DNA from: Dyella sp. OK004
GTDB lineage: Bacteria > Pseudomonadota > Gammaproteobacteria > Xanthomonadales > Rhodanobacteraceae
Assembly: GCF_900114495.1 (NCBI RefSeq)
Contig: NZ_FOZI01000001.1
Location: forward strand, 577,469 to 641,468
DNA: 64,000 bases
Reading direction: 5' to 3'
Shown in pieces: positions 55,321-63,616 of this stretch. The translations under genes were made by a program, and so were the position numbers. The notes beneath the pieces were generated by a model. It had not been told where the DNA came from, did not search any database, and saw only the letters and a program-made list of their open reading frames with translations. Numbering within the stretch: the first letter of the stretch is position 1; each line of letters opens with the position of its first letter.

Positions 55321-56643
55321 ATGACCGACCGTCTCGCCCCGCTCTATCCCCAGCACTTGGCCACCCTGCGCGAACGCGCCGACCGGGCGCTTGTACTCGG
55401 TGGCTACGACCATTTGGTGATCGCCGCCGGCACGCCGCTGCGCAAGTTCCTCGACGACCAGGATTACCCCTTCGTCGCCAGCCCGCATTTCAAACACTGG
55501 CTACCGCTGACCGATGCGCCGGGCAGCTGGATCGTGCATACGCCGGGACGGAAGACCAAGCTGGTGTTCCTGCAGCCGCGCGACTACTGGCACGTGGTGC
55601 CGGAGGCGCCGCGCGGCTATTGGGTGGAACATTTCGACATCGTGATCGTGCGCAGCGCGGCCGAAGCCGTGGCGCAGCTGCCGGGTGCTACTGCGCGCCG
55701 CGCGATCATCGCCCCCGAATGCCCGAGCGTACCGGGTGTGGAAGCCAACAACCCGCAGGCCGTAGTCGATTACCTGCACTGGCACCGCTCGTATAAGACA
55801 CCCTACGAACTGGAACTGATGCGTGCCGCCAGCCGCACCGGCGCACGCGCGCACCGCGCGGCGGAGCATGCATTCCGTAACGGCGCCAGCGAACTCGGCA
55901 TCCATCAGGCCTATCTGGCTGCAGCTGGCGCCATCGATGCAGAGCTTCCTTACGCAAGCATCGTCGGCCTCAACGAACACGGTGCCGTGCTCCATTACAC
56001 CCACTTCGATCGCGCCGCCCCCGACTATAGCCGCTCCTTTCTGATCGACGCCGGCGCCAGCGCCGCGGGTTATGCCAGCGATATCACGCGCACCTATGCC
56101 GGCAAAGGCGAGGACGAGTTCCAGGCGTTGATCAACAGTGTCGAAGCCGCCCAACTTAGCTTCGTCGCGAAAGTGCGCGCCGGGCAAAGCTACCCCGAAC
56201 TGCACATCCATGCGCATCACGTGCTGGCCGGTGTGCTGCGCGAGCATGGCCTTATCCGCATGAGTGCCGAAAGCGCGGTGGAATCCGGCGTCACCGCCGC
56301 CTTCTTCCCGCACGGCCTGGGTCACCCCATCGGCCTGCAGGTTCACGACGTTGCCGGCTTCCAGCAAAGCGAACACGGCGGCAACATCCCTCGCCCCGAC
56401 GGCCACCCTTATCTGCGCATGACACGCGTGCTCGAACCCGGCATGGTGGTCACCATCGAACCCGGCCTCTACTTCATCGACATGCTGCTCAACGAACTGC
56501 GCGATAAGCCCTTCGCCGCCGACATCGACTGGACCAAAGTGCAGACCTTCCGCCCCTACGGCGGCATCCGTATCGAAGACGACGTGGTCTGCACCACCGA
56601 CACCCCCGAAAACCTCACCCGCGACGCCTTCGCTCAGCTCTGA
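55321..56643 (+). CDS. pepQ: Xaa-Pro dipeptidase
   Basis: A 440-residue M24B metallopeptidase that hydrolyses Xaa-Pro dipeptides and, in some homologues, organophosphates. It has an N-terminal non-catalytic domain (about residues 1-165, QPRDYWHVVPEAPRGYW) and a pita-bread domain with the metal ligands in LIDAGAS and SDITRTY (two Asp), HGLGHPIGLQ (His), TIEPGLYF (Glu) and IRIEDDVV (Glu). The length and sequence fit PepQ rather than PepP. A separate PepP is at 60789-62099. Confidence 0.94.
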   Translation: MTDRLAPLYPQHLATLRERADRALVLGGYDHLVIAAGTPLRKFLDDQDYPFVASPHFKHWLPLTDAPGSWIVHTPGRKTKLVFLQPRDYWHVVPEAPRGYWVEHFDIVIVRSAAEAVAQLPGATARRAIIAPECPSVPGVEANNPQAVVDYLHWHRSYKTPYELELMRAASRTGARAHRAAEHAFRNGASELGIHQAYLAAAGAIDAELPYASIVGLNEHGAVLHYTHFDRAAPDYSRSFLIDAGASAAGYASDITRTYAGKGEDEFQALINSVEAAQLSFVAKVRAGQSYPELHIHAHHVLAGVLREHGLIRMSAESAVESGVTAAFFPHGLGHPIGLQVHDVAGFQQSEHGGNIPRPDGHPYLRMTRVLEPGMVVTIEPGLYFIDMLLNELRDKPFAADIDWTKVQTFRPYGGIRIEDDVVCTTDTPENLTRDAFAQL

Positions 56644-56645
56644 TC

Positions 56646-57089
56646 ATGTCGGCGAACATGCCCCCACTGCTCGGCCCCGCCCCGCTGCCGCCACGCGCGG
56701 CCAAGCGAAGCCGTGCCCTGCCGTGGATCATGCTCGCCGTCGGCCTGCTGCTCGGCCTCGCCATAACCATCGGCGGCATCGCGTGGTGGGGCTGGCACCA
56801 ATTCGTCACTCAGGCCACCGCCGAGATGAACGAACATCCCGTCGTCGCTGAACACATCGGCCACATCCGTCGCGTCGATGTCGACTGGTCCACCACCACC
56901 GACGAGCCCGATGACGACACCTTCGCCTTCCATGTCACCGGTGATCGCGGCAACGGCACTGTGATAGCGCGCTTCCTCACCGAAGACGACGATCACGAAC
57001 GCATCGACGGCGGCAGGCTGGTGATGGCCGACGGCTCCAGCATTGATCTGACGCTGGATGATGAAGTGAGCGAAGACGACGCGCGTTGA
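56646..57089 (+). CDS. Small membrane protein, possibly Coa1-like
   Basis: A 147-residue protein with a basic Pro/Ala-rich N-terminus, one membrane helix (about residues 28-48, LAITIGGIAWWGW at its end) and a small soluble domain with NEHPVVAEHIGHIRRVDVDW and FAFHVTGDRGNGTVIARFL. The pattern of a residue-pair helix, then a strand with VTGDRGNG, resembles bacterial Coa1/cytochrome-oxidase-assembly-1 domain proteins, but I cannot confirm this. It begins two bases after the pepQ stop, so it is probably co-transcribed with pepQ. It lies about 575 bp before the cyd operon. Confidence 0.75.
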   Translation: MSANMPPLLGPAPLPPRAAKRSRALPWIMLAVGLLLGLAITIGGIAWWGWHQFVTQATAEMNEHPVVAEHIGHIRRVDVDWSTTTDEPDDDTFAFHVTGDRGNGTVIARFLTEDDDHERIDGGRLVMADGSSIDLTLDDEVSEDDAR

Positions 57090-57159
57090 TCCAGCACCCG
57101 CTGAAGTCCAGCAATTCACCCCAACCTCGAAAGTAGCAACGCGATCCCGAGCACCCGCC

Positions 57160-57540
57160 CCTCACCCCAACCCTCTCCCCGGAGGGGAGAGGGAGATGCG
57201 GCGCTTCGAAACGGATAGACGATCAGGCCAAGGAAAAAACTTCCCCGACGCCTGACACTGGAAAAGGCGCAGCTACAAAGCACACCGCCTGCTCTTCAAG
57301 CCATTTCTCTTTGGTTACTTTCTCTTTGGGCCAGCAAAGAGAAAGTGACCCGGACCGCGGCGGCGGTTCGGAAGCCCGCGGCAGGCGAGCCAGAGCACGC
57401 AGACGCGACAACCGAGCAACAAGGCACTGGATCCCTGCCTACGCAGGGATGACGAGTAGGTAGAGATATCGCAAGGGCCGAACCCTCACCCCAACCCTCT
57501 TTCCCACAGGGACTATCTTCGGGTCGTCGGAGAGAGGGCG
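57160..57540. repeat. Composite intergenic repeat, copy B
   Basis: This occupies most of the gene-free stretch 57090-57663. The order of modules is the same as copy A: a CACCCCAACCCTCTCCCC/GGGGAGAGGG block (about 57166-57195), the core (57219-57455) with the CTTTCTCTTTG/CAAAGAGAAAG hairpin (about 57313-57348), an ATCCCTGC/GCAGGGAT hairpin (57430-57450), and another CCCCAACCCTC...GAGAGGG block (about 57487-57537). It lies in the same orientation as copy A, 44.2 kb away. The bases 57090-57159 and 57569-57650 show no gene. Confidence 0.85.
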
Positions 57541-57554
57541 CGAAGCTGCATAAC

Positions 57555-57568
57555 CTGATCCAGATCAT
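57555..57568. promoter_or_regulatory. FNR/Anr-like box upstream of cyd
   Basis: CTGAT-CCAG-ATCAT matches the FNR/Anr consensus TTGAT-N4-ATCAA at the central eight defined bases. It lies about 100 bases upstream of cydP, as expected for a low-oxygen-controlled bd oxidase. A clear -10 for this site was not found. Confidence 0.5.
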
Positions 57569-57663
57569 CCCCCTGCGACATCCCACCTCTGCGACAACAC
57601 TTCGCGCGACATCCACATCCCCAATGGTTATCCTGCCCCGCAGCTGATCCAGGGGAACACCAG

Positions 57664-57888
57664 ATGTCGATGTCGTCTGCCCAACCCAGCAGCGCACCTC
57701 AAGGCCGCCCACTGCGACGGCTGGCGCGCGAACTGATCCTCATCGTGATCGTCAAGATCGTGTTGCTCACACTGATCTGGTGGATCGCCATCGCCCCGCA
57801 TCCACGACCCGACACCCGTCCGACCGCGATCGAACAACTGCTCGCTCCCGCCACCTCATCCTCCGCTGCGCACAAAGGCCAGCCATGA
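57664..57888 (+). CDS. cydP: CydP, putative small subunit of cytochrome bd oxidase
   Basis: A 74-residue protein with a short polar N-terminus, a basic RRLARE stretch, one membrane helix (about residues 24-43, LILIVIVKIVLLTLIWWIA) and a Pro/Thr-rich tail ending near LLAPATSSS. This is the typical shape of CydP, the small protein found before cydA in many gammaproteobacteria. Its TGA overlaps the cydA ATG as ATGA. AGGGGAA lies upstream of ATG 57664. Confidence 0.85.
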   Translation: MSMSSAQPSSAPQGRPLRRLARELILIVIVKIVLLTLIWWIAIAPHPRPDTRPTAIEQLLAPATSSSAAHKGQP

Positions 57889-59441
57889 TCATCGATGCCG
57901 ATGTCGTCACCCTGTCACGCCTGCAGTTCGCGTTGACAGCGCTCTATCACTTCCTGTTCGTCCCGCTCACGCTCGGCTTGGTGTGGATGCTTGCCATCAT
58001 GGAGAGCGTCTACGTGATGACCGGGCGCGAAGTGTGGAAACGCATGACCCAGTTCTGGGGTGTGCTGTTCGGCATCAACTTCGCCATGGGCGTCGCTACC
58101 GGCGTCACCATGGAGTTCCAGTTCGGCATGAACTGGGCCTACTACGCTCACTACGTGGGCGATGTGTTCGGTACCCCACTGGCCATCGAAGGACTGATGG
58201 CGTTCTTCCTGGAAGGCACGCTGGTCGGCCTGTTCTTCATGGGCTGGAAGCGCATTTCCAGGGTGAAGCACTTGCTGGTCACTTGGTTCCTGGCGCTGGC
58301 CACCAGTCTCTCCGCTCTGTGGATCCTGATCGCCAACGGCTGGATGCAGAACCCCGTAGGCTCGGCCTTCAACGCTGAAACTATGCGCATGGAAGTCACC
58401 TCCTTCGCCGAAGTAGTGTTCAATCCGGTGGCACAGGCGAAGTTCGTGCACACGGTGAGCGCCGGCTACGTGATGGGCGCGATGTTCGTACTCTCCATCA
58501 GCGCCTGGTATCTGCTGCGCGGACGCAACGTGGATTTCGCCAAGCGCTCGATGACGGTGGCCGCCAGTTTCGGTCTTGCCGCAGCGCTGTCGGTGGTGGT
58601 GCTGGGCGATGAATCGGGCTATGCCGTCTCAGAAAACCAGAAGATGAAGATGGCCGCGATCGAGGCCATGTGGGAAACCGAACCCGCGCCGGCCTCGTTC
58701 ACCGTGTTCGGCATTCCCGACGTGCAGAATCGCACCACACACTATGCGTTGCGCCTGCCCTGGGTGATGGGCCTGATCGGCACACGCTCGATCGACAAAC
58801 CCATTCCCGGCATCGCCAACCTGGTCGAAGAAACCAAGGGCAAGATCGACAACGGCATCCAGGCCTATGACGCCATGCTGGTGCTGCGCGAGGACAAGAA
58901 CAACGCACAGGCCAAGGCCATTCTGTCGGCGCACGACAAGGACCTGGGTTATGCGCTGCTGCTCAAGCACTTCATCGATGATCCGCGCCAAGCCACACCT
59001 GAGGACATCCAGAAGGCCGCCGACAGCACCATTCCGAATGTGCCGGTACTGTTCTGGTCATTCCGCATCATGGTGGCCTGCGGCTTCTACTTCATCGCGC
59101 TGTTCGCGTATTCGTTCTGGCTATCCAGCAAGCGCAAACTCGATCACAAGCGCTGGTATCTAAAGCTCGCGCTGTGGAGCCTGCCATTGCCGTGGGTCGC
59201 CGCGGAGCTGGGCTGGATCGTGGCCGAGTACGGCCGCCAGCCCTGGGCGATCGAGGGCATCCTGCCGACGGCGCTGGGCGTGTCTTCGGTGACGTCTGGT
59301 CAGGTGTGGACGTCACTCGGCGGCTTCGTGCTGTTCTACACCGCGCTCGCGGTCGTCGATGCAGTGCTGATGGTGAAATTCGCCCGCAAGGGACCGGATG
59401 GCCTAGGCCTCTGGCCTTCCACCACCGCGACCAAGGCCTGA
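57885..59441 (+). CDS. cydA: Cytochrome bd ubiquinol oxidase subunit I
   Basis: A 518-residue quinol-oxidising subunit. [20 protein letters not shown] contains the axial heme His22. The quinol loop has the long C-terminal insert (about residues 270-390), so this is an E. coli-like long-Q-loop CydA rather than the short-loop cyanide-insensitive Cio[18 protein letters not shown] carries the GRQPW signature. Nine helices are expected. The ATG at 57885 overlaps cydP; the frame is open to 57780 without homology-like content. An FNR-like box lies upstream of the operon. Confidence 0.97.
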   Translation: MIIDADVVTLSRLQFALTALYHFLFVPLTLGLVWMLAIMESVYVMTGREVWKRMTQFWGVLFGINFAMGVATGVTMEFQFGMNWAYYAHYVGDVFGTPLAIEGLMAFFLEGTLVGLFFMGWKRISRVKHLLVTWFLALATSLSALWILIANGWMQNPVGSAFNAETMRMEVTSFAEVVFNPVAQAKFVHTVSAGYVMGAMFVLSISAWYLLRGRNVDFAKRSMTVAASFGLAAALSVVVLGDESGYAVSENQKMKMAAIEAMWETEPAPASFTVFGIPDVQNRTTHYALRLPWVMGLIGTRSIDKPIPGIANLVEETKGKIDNGIQAYDAMLVLREDKNNAQAKAILSAHDKDLGYALLLKHFIDDPRQATPEDIQKAADSTIPNVPVLFWSFRIMVACGFYFIALFAYSFWLSSKRKLDHKRWYLKLALWSLPLPWVAAELGWIVAEYGRQPWAIEGILPTALGVSSVTSGQVWTSLGGFVLFYTALAVVDAVLMVKFARKGPDGLGLWPSTTATKA

Positions 59442-59451
59442 GGAGAACGTC

Positions 59452-60582
59452 ATGTTCGACTATGAAACCCTGCGAGTGATCTGGTGGGCGCTGCTCGGTG
59501 TGTTGCTGATCGGCTTCGCCGTGATGGACGGCTTCGATTTCGGCATCGCTGCATTGCTGCGCGTGCTGGGCCGCAATGACGAAGAACGCCTGGTCTTGCT
59601 GGAAACCATCGAGCCCACCTGGGAAGGCAACCAGGTGTGGTTCATCCTCGGCGGCGGCGCGGCCTTCGCGGCGTGGCCGATGCTTTACGCGGTGTCGTTC
59701 TCCGGCATGTACCTGGCGATCTTCCTGGTGCTGCTCGCCTTCATTCTGCGACCGGTGGGCTTCAATTTCCGCGGCAAGATCCATGACACGCGTTGGCGCA
59801 ACCTGTGGGACTGGGTGCTGGTGCTATCCGGTGTCGTGGTGATGCTGATTTCCGGTGTGGCGTTCGGCAACCTGTTCCTGGGCGTACCGTTCCAGTTCGA
59901 CGGCGACCTGCGCATGAGCTGGCACGGCAGCTTCCTTGAGCTGCTGCATCCGTTCGCGCTGGTGGCCGGCCTGGTGTCGCTGAGCATGTTGCTGGCCCAT
60001 GGTGCCTGCTGGGCGGCGATGAAGGCCGACCAAAGCATTGCAACACGCGCCGCCACCCTCGCCCGCTGGTTCACGCTGGCCTATGTGGTGCTGTATGTCA
60101 TTGCCGGCATCTGGCTCGCCTACGGCGTACCCGGCTATGCCATCGTCGGCCCGGTGGTGACTGACGGCGTATCCAACCCGCTGTACAAGGAAGTCGCGCG
60201 CGGCAGCAGCTGGTTCGCCAGCTACATGCAGCATCCCTGGTTCTGGTCGGCGCCCCTGCTGGCGATCCTGGGTGCGGTAGGTGTGCAGCTCACCGTCGCC
60301 AAGACCGGCCTGGCAGGCTTCATCAGCAGCAGCCTGATGGTGGCCGGCACCATCCTCTCGGCAGGTTTCGCATTGTTCCCGTTTCTGCTGCCGTCACGGC
60401 TCGACCCACGCTCCAGCCTGACCGTGTGGGACGCATCGTCTAGCCACACCACGCTGGGTTTGATGCTGGGTGCCACGGCGATCTTCATGCCGCTGATCAT
60501 TCTCTACACCAGCTGGGTTTACCGGGTATTGCGCGGGCGTGTGACGCTCGAGCACGTCCGCGATTCCAGCCATACCTACTGA
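59452..60582 (+). CDS. cydB: Cytochrome bd ubiquinol oxidase subunit II
   Basis: A 376-residue membrane subunit partnering CydA. The N-terminus [38 protein letters not shown] and [20 protein letters not shown] are diagnostic. Eight or nine helices are predicted. GAGGAG lies before ATG 59452, and the gap from cydA is 10 bp. The C-terminus has a short charged tail. Confidence 0.97.
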   Translation: MFDYETLRVIWWALLGVLLIGFAVMDGFDFGIAALLRVLGRNDEERLVLLETIEPTWEGNQVWFILGGGAAFAAWPMLYAVSFSGMYLAIFLVLLAFILRPVGFNFRGKIHDTRWRNLWDWVLVLSGVVVMLISGVAFGNLFLGVPFQFDGDLRMSWHGSFLELLHPFALVAGLVSLSMLLAHGACWAAMKADQSIATRAATLARWFTLAYVVLYVIAGIWLAYGVPGYAIVGPVVTDGVSNPLYKEVARGSSWFASYMQHPWFWSAPLLAILGAVGVQLTVAKTGLAGFISSSLMVAGTILSAGFALFPFLLPSRLDPRSSLTVWDASSSHTTLGLMLGATAIFMPLIILYTSWVYRVLRGRVTLEHVRDSSHTY

Positions 60583-60597
60583 CCGGAGCCTAAAACC

Positions 60598-60729
60598 ATG
60601 TGGTATTTTTCCTGGATTCTCGGTCTCGGCCTGGCCTGCGCCTTCGGCATCCTCAATGCGATGTGGTACGAGGTGCATGCGACGGATGAAGCGGATCGGC
60701 GCAGGGACCAAAGCAAGAACGACGCCTGA
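60598..60729 (+). CDS. cydX: CydX, small essential subunit of cytochrome bd oxidase
   Basis: A 43-residue single-helix protein. MWYFSWILGLGLACAFGILN is the characteristic CydX N-terminus (W-Y/F-F-x-W-I-L-G), followed by MWYEVHATDEADRRRDQSK. It is required for bd oxidase stability and activity in E. coli. It begins 15 bases after the cydB stop with CGGAG upstream and ends just before the terminator. It is short enough to be missed by automated annotation. Confidence 0.95.
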   Translation: MWYFSWILGLGLACAFGILNAMWYEVHATDEADRRRDQSKNDA

Positions 60730-60736
60730 AAGAACG

Positions 60737-60767
60737 ACGGCCCGCATCGCCAGATGCGGGCCGTTTG
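60737..60767. terminator. Terminator between cydX and pepP
   Basis: A 12 bp stem (60737-60748 with 60753-60764), a 4-base loop and a short T-rich tail on the plus strand. It serves cydX and perhaps convergent pepP. Confidence 0.82.
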
Positions 60768-60788
60768 TACGTCCAAATGCCGCTTGCT

Positions 60789-62099
60789 TCAGCGCCGTGC
60801 GAGCAGCGCTTCAATTTCCTCGGGATCTCTCGGCACAGCCGCAGTAAGCACCTCATGCCCATCGCGCGTTACCGCCACGTCGTCCTCGATACGAATGCCG
60901 ATGCCACGCCAACGCTCTGCCACGGAGCGCTCATTGACCGGAACATAGATGCCCGGCTCAACGGTCACCACCATGCCCGGTTCGAGCAAGCGCGGCTCAC
61001 CATCCACGCGGTAGTCACCGACGTCATGCACATCCAGGCCTAGCCAATGGCCGGTCTTGGCCGGGAAGAACAGTTTGTAGCTGCCCTCGGCGATCGCCGT
61101 GTCAGCGTCGCCCCTGAGCAAGCCGAGCGAGCAAAGGCCTTCCACGATCATCCGTACTGCCACTTCATGCGCAGCGCTGAAAGATTGCCCCGGCCGCACC
61201 TCGTCGATGGCGGCCTGCTGCGCGGCCAGCACGACTTCGTAGAGCGCGCGCTGTTCGCGGCTGTAGCGGCCACCGACGGGGAAGCTGCGGCTGATGTCCG
61301 AGGCGTAGCATTCGAGCTCAGCGCCCGCATCGATCAACAGCAAGTCACCTTCGCGCAACGGTGCACGGTTCGCCTGGTAGTGCATGACGCAGGCGTTCGT
61401 ACCGGATGCGACGATCGGCGGGAAAGCGGGCACCGCGCCGTGGCTGCGCATGACGCGCGTTAGCTCTGCTTCAACTTCGTATTCATGGCGCCCAGGCGTC
61501 GCGATCCGCATCGCCGCCAGATGCGCTTCCGCCGCGATGGCTGCCGAGGCGCGCATCAACTTCAGTTCCGTCCGCGACTTGTACAGGCGCAGGTCATGCA
61601 GCAGATGCCCCAGCGCGACAAACTCCTTCGGCACCACACCACCGCCGCGCAACTGGCGCAGGCGGCGCATCCAGCCCAGCAGCTGCGCGTCGAATTCCGG
61701 CTCGCGCCCGAAGTGGCAGTACACGCGCGCCCTGCCCTCGATCATGCCGGGCAGGATGTCGTCGATGTCGTCGATGGGAAACGCGTCGTCCATGCCGTAA
61801 TCGCTGACGGCGCGTTCGGTACCAATGGATTCGCCATGCCAGCGCTCATGCTCAATATCACGCTCGCGGCAGAACAGCACAGCCTCGCCGTGCCGGCGGC
61901 CGGGCAGCATGGCCAGGACGGCGCCTGGCTCGGGGAAACCGGAGAGGTAATGCAGGTCCGAGTCCTGGCGATACGGCCAGGTGGCATCGGCGTTGCGGAT
62001 GCGCTCGGGTGCGGCAGCGATCAACAGGACGGCGTCTTCGCCAGCCATCTTCATCAGCTGGCGCCGACGACGGGCGAATTCGTCGGGCAGGATATTCAA
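60789..62099 (-). CDS. pepP: Xaa-Pro aminopeptidase
   Basis: A 436-residue M24B aminopeptidase P. The N-terminal domain begins EFARRRRQLM and contains RQDSDLHYLSGFPEPGAV. The catalytic domain has the ligands in LIDAGAE (Asp), SDISRSFP (Asp), TGHWLGLDVHD (His), TVEPGIYV (Glu) and GIRIEDDV (Glu). It removes an N-terminal residue before Pro. The start is TTG 62099, which overlaps the upstream TGA as TTGA; no other nearby start fits. It is coupled to the UPF0149 gene. Confidence 0.93.
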   Translation of the reverse strand: MNILPDEFARRRRQLMKMAGEDAVLLIAAAPERIRNADATWPYRQDSDLHYLSGFPEPGAVLAMLPGRRHGEAVLFCRERDIEHERWHGESIGTERAVSDYGMDDAFPIDDIDDILPGMIEGRARVYCHFGREPEFDAQLLGWMRRLRQLRGGGVVPKEFVALGHLLHDLRLYKSRTELKLMRASAAIAAEAHLAAMRIATPGRHEYEVEAELTRVMRSHGAVPAFPPIVASGTNACVMHYQANRAPLREGDLLLIDAGAELECYASDISRSFPVGGRYSREQRALYEVVLAAQQAAIDEVRPGQSFSAAHEVAVRMIVEGLCSLGLLRGDADTAIAEGSYKLFFPAKTGHWLGLDVHDVGDYRVDGEPRLLEPGMVVTVEPGIYVPVNERSVAERWRGIGIRIEDDVAVTRDGHEVLTAAVPRDPEEIEALLARR

Positions 62100-62665
62100 T
62101 GCACGGTGTCGCTATTGGGTTTGTTGCGGCCTCCGACGCATTCGGCGTGCAACAGCATGGCGCCGACGCGCACGAATTCATGCACTTCGATCAGGGCATC
62201 TTCGTCCTCGGCTTCGTCGCCGAACTCGAACTCGGACTTGGCGATGGAACCGAGGTCATTGAGGATTTCCTGCGCATCCTCCGACAGCTTGCCGTGTTTG
62301 TCCGATCCGGCCAGCCCGAACCCACCCAGGAAACCGCGACACCAGTCGACCAGCGCTTCGACACGTTCCGACAGCGGGCGATCGTCGGCGGGCAGCAGGG
62401 GTTCGAAACCCAGTTCGGGGTCGGCCAGTTCGGCCTCGCTTTGCTGGACCAGACGATCCAGGAGCGCCTGGTCAAGTGGCGATGGCGTCACCGGCTCGGT
62501 GCCCTCCAACTCCAGCAAGGCGAGCAGCGACTGCTTGCCGGGACGCCCGCCTGCGGACAAATAACCGCACACGGAACCGTGCAGTTCGCTGGCATCCACA
62601 CCGAGTTGCAGGCGCCTTGCGACGGCGTCCAAATCCTCGTGGCCAATCAGCTCCATAGCCGCCAT
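62096..62665 (-). CDS. UPF0149/YecA-like protein
   Basis: A 189-residue YgfB/YecA-type protein of the UPF0149 family. GSVCGYLSAGG, LVDWCRGFLGGFGLAGSD and a Cys in the acidic C-terminal tail region (EDEDALIEVHEF) are typical. It has no SEC-C zinc motif at the end. In gammaproteobacteria this gene sits next to pepP, as here. ATG 62665 has GAGGAG upstream; ATG 62656 is possible. It overlaps pepP through TTGA. Confidence 0.9.
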   Translation of the reverse strand: MAAMELIGHEDLDAVARRLQLGVDASELHGSVCGYLSAGGRPGKQSLLALLELEGTEPVTPSPLDQALLDRLVQQSEAELADPELGFEPLLPADDRPLSERVEALVDWCRGFLGGFGLAGSDKHGKLSEDAQEILNDLGSIAKSEFEFGDEAEDEDALIEVHEFVRVGAMLLHAECVGGRNKPNSDTVH

Positions 62666-62750
62666 GGCGGTACTCCTCAAAGGGCAAGCAGGCAGTTTAA
62701 TGCAGTGGTTGGCAAAGCGCCGAAGCACCTGCAGACTTCGCCAAACCTCC

Positions 62751-62759
62751 TGTTATAGT
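62751..62759 (+). promoter_or_regulatory. Extended -10 promoter for a leaderless TIGR02449/zapA transcript
   Basis: TG-T-TATAGT (62751-62759) ends seven bases before the ATG at 62767, so the predicted start of transcription falls at or within a base or two of the start codon. There is no Shine-Dalgarno sequence in the seven-base gap. Confidence 0.55.
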
Positions 62760-62766
62760 TCCTCGC

Positions 62767-63006
62767 ATGAGCACGCCTGATACCGTCAAGCCTGACCCCG
62801 TCAAGCAAGAGATCGCCGCGCTGGGCGAGCAGCTCGACCGCCTGCTCGACATGGTGCGCCGGCTCAACGAGGAAAACCGCAGCCTGCGGCATAGCCAGGA
62901 ACAACTGGCCAGCGAACGCGCCGGCCTGATGGCCCGCAATGAGCAGGCGCGCAGTCGCGTCGAGGCAATGATCCAGCGCCTGAAGGCGCTCGAGAACAAC
63001 GGCTGA
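62767..63006 (+). CDS. Small coiled-coil protein (TIGR02449-like)
   Basis: A 79-residue protein made almost entirely of one heptad-patterned helix (EQLDRLLDMVRRLNEENRSL, then QEQLASERAGLMARNEQ). TIGR02449 proteins are found just before zapA and are of unknown function, with a possible role beside ZapA in cell division (ZapB-like). The gene lies 8 bases upstream of zapA. The first codons are preceded by an extended -10 rather than a ribosome-binding site. Confidence 0.85.
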   Translation: MSTPDTVKPDPVKQEIAALGEQLDRLLDMVRRLNEENRSLRHSQEQLASERAGLMARNEQARSRVEAMIQRLKALENNG

Positions 63007-63014
63007 GTATCCCG

Positions 63015-63320
63015 ATGAGCACTCCCAGTGAACCGGTCGCGCTGCGACTGATCGACCGCGAATTCCTGATTGCCTGCGCACCGGAAGAACGCGAGGGCCT
63101 ACTGGAGTCGGCGGCCTACCTGGACCGCAAGATGCGCGAACTTCGTGCCAACGCCAAGACACCGGGCTTCGACCGCCTGGCCGTCCTGGCGGCCATCAGC
63201 ATCACGCATGAGTTCCTGGCGCTGCGCAAGCAACACAGTGGTCATGACCAGAGCGTTAGCGACGGCTTGGCCGCGCTGCGACATAAGCTTGCTGCCGCAC
63301 TCGACGCACCCCTAAAATAG
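63015..63320 (+). CDS. zapA: Cell division protein ZapA
   Basis: A 101-residue FtsZ-ring stabiliser. The N-terminal domain has VALRLIDREFLIACAPEERE, and MRELRANAKTPGFDRLAVLA leads into the C-terminal coiled coil that dimerises. It bundles FtsZ filaments. It overlaps the 6S RNA promoter at its 3' end. The order zapA-6S RNA-ygfA is conserved in gammaproteobacteria. Confidence 0.94.
   Translation: MSTPSEPVALRLIDREFLIACAPEEREGLLESAAYLDRKMRELRANAKTPGFDRLAVLAAISITHEFLALRKQHSGHDQSVSDGLAALRHKLAAALDAPLK
63289..63318 (+). promoter_or_regulatory. Promoter of 6S RNA
   Basis: TTGCTG (63289-63294), an 18-base spacer and TAAAAT (63313-63318), inside the last codons of zapA. The predicted start is about 63325, which agrees with the 5' end of the folded RNA. 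Confidence 0.65.
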
Positions 63321-63324
63321 TCCT

Positions 63325-63514
63325 CGGCGTTTACTGCGGTGTGCGCCAGCACACTCTTACATTTGCCTTGTTCCTAAATACGGCCCCGGGTCGGCTCTTC
63401 ATCGGTTGTTGTGCATGTCCGCTGCGTGCGGAAAGCCTTGAGACCATGTGGCCCTCCCACCTGATCCATCGTGGATCAAGGTCGTTTGGTGGGCAGCGGC
63501 ATCGCGGTGAACGC
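63325..63514 (+). ncRNA. ssrS: 6S RNA
   Basis: A roughly 190-nt RNA between zapA and ygfA. A 13 bp closing stem pairs GTTTACTGCGGTG (63329-63341) with CATCGCGGTGAAC (63500-63512) using three G-U pairs. The interior matches 6S landmarks: GCGGAAAGCCTTGAGACC, CACCTGATCC...GGATCAAGG and the 3' AGCGGCATC. Such RNAs bind sigma-70 RNA polymerase in stationary phase and act as templates for pRNA. The promoter lies in zapA. No gene is credible in 63321-63616. Confidence 0.9.
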
Positions 63515-63570
63515 CACCCCTTTACCGCTACGGCCGAGTTTGTTCCGACATCGGCCGGGCCCGCGGAACC

Positions 63571-63600
63571 GCCCGCAGCAACCGCTGCGGGCGTTCTCTT
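63571..63600 (+). terminator. Hairpin with T-rich tail between 6S RNA and ygfA
   Basis: GCCCGCAGC-aacc-GCTGCGGGC (63571-63592) followed by GTTCTCTT. It may end 6S precursor transcripts or attenuate read-through into ygfA. Confidence 0.6.
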
Positions 63601-63616
63601 GAGGAGACGCGTCACC

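Noticed and set aside
57885-59441. Calling the oxidase a cyanide-insensitive CioAB
   Set aside because: CydA has the long quinol-loop insert and is accompanied by CydX, as in E. coli-type bd oxidase.
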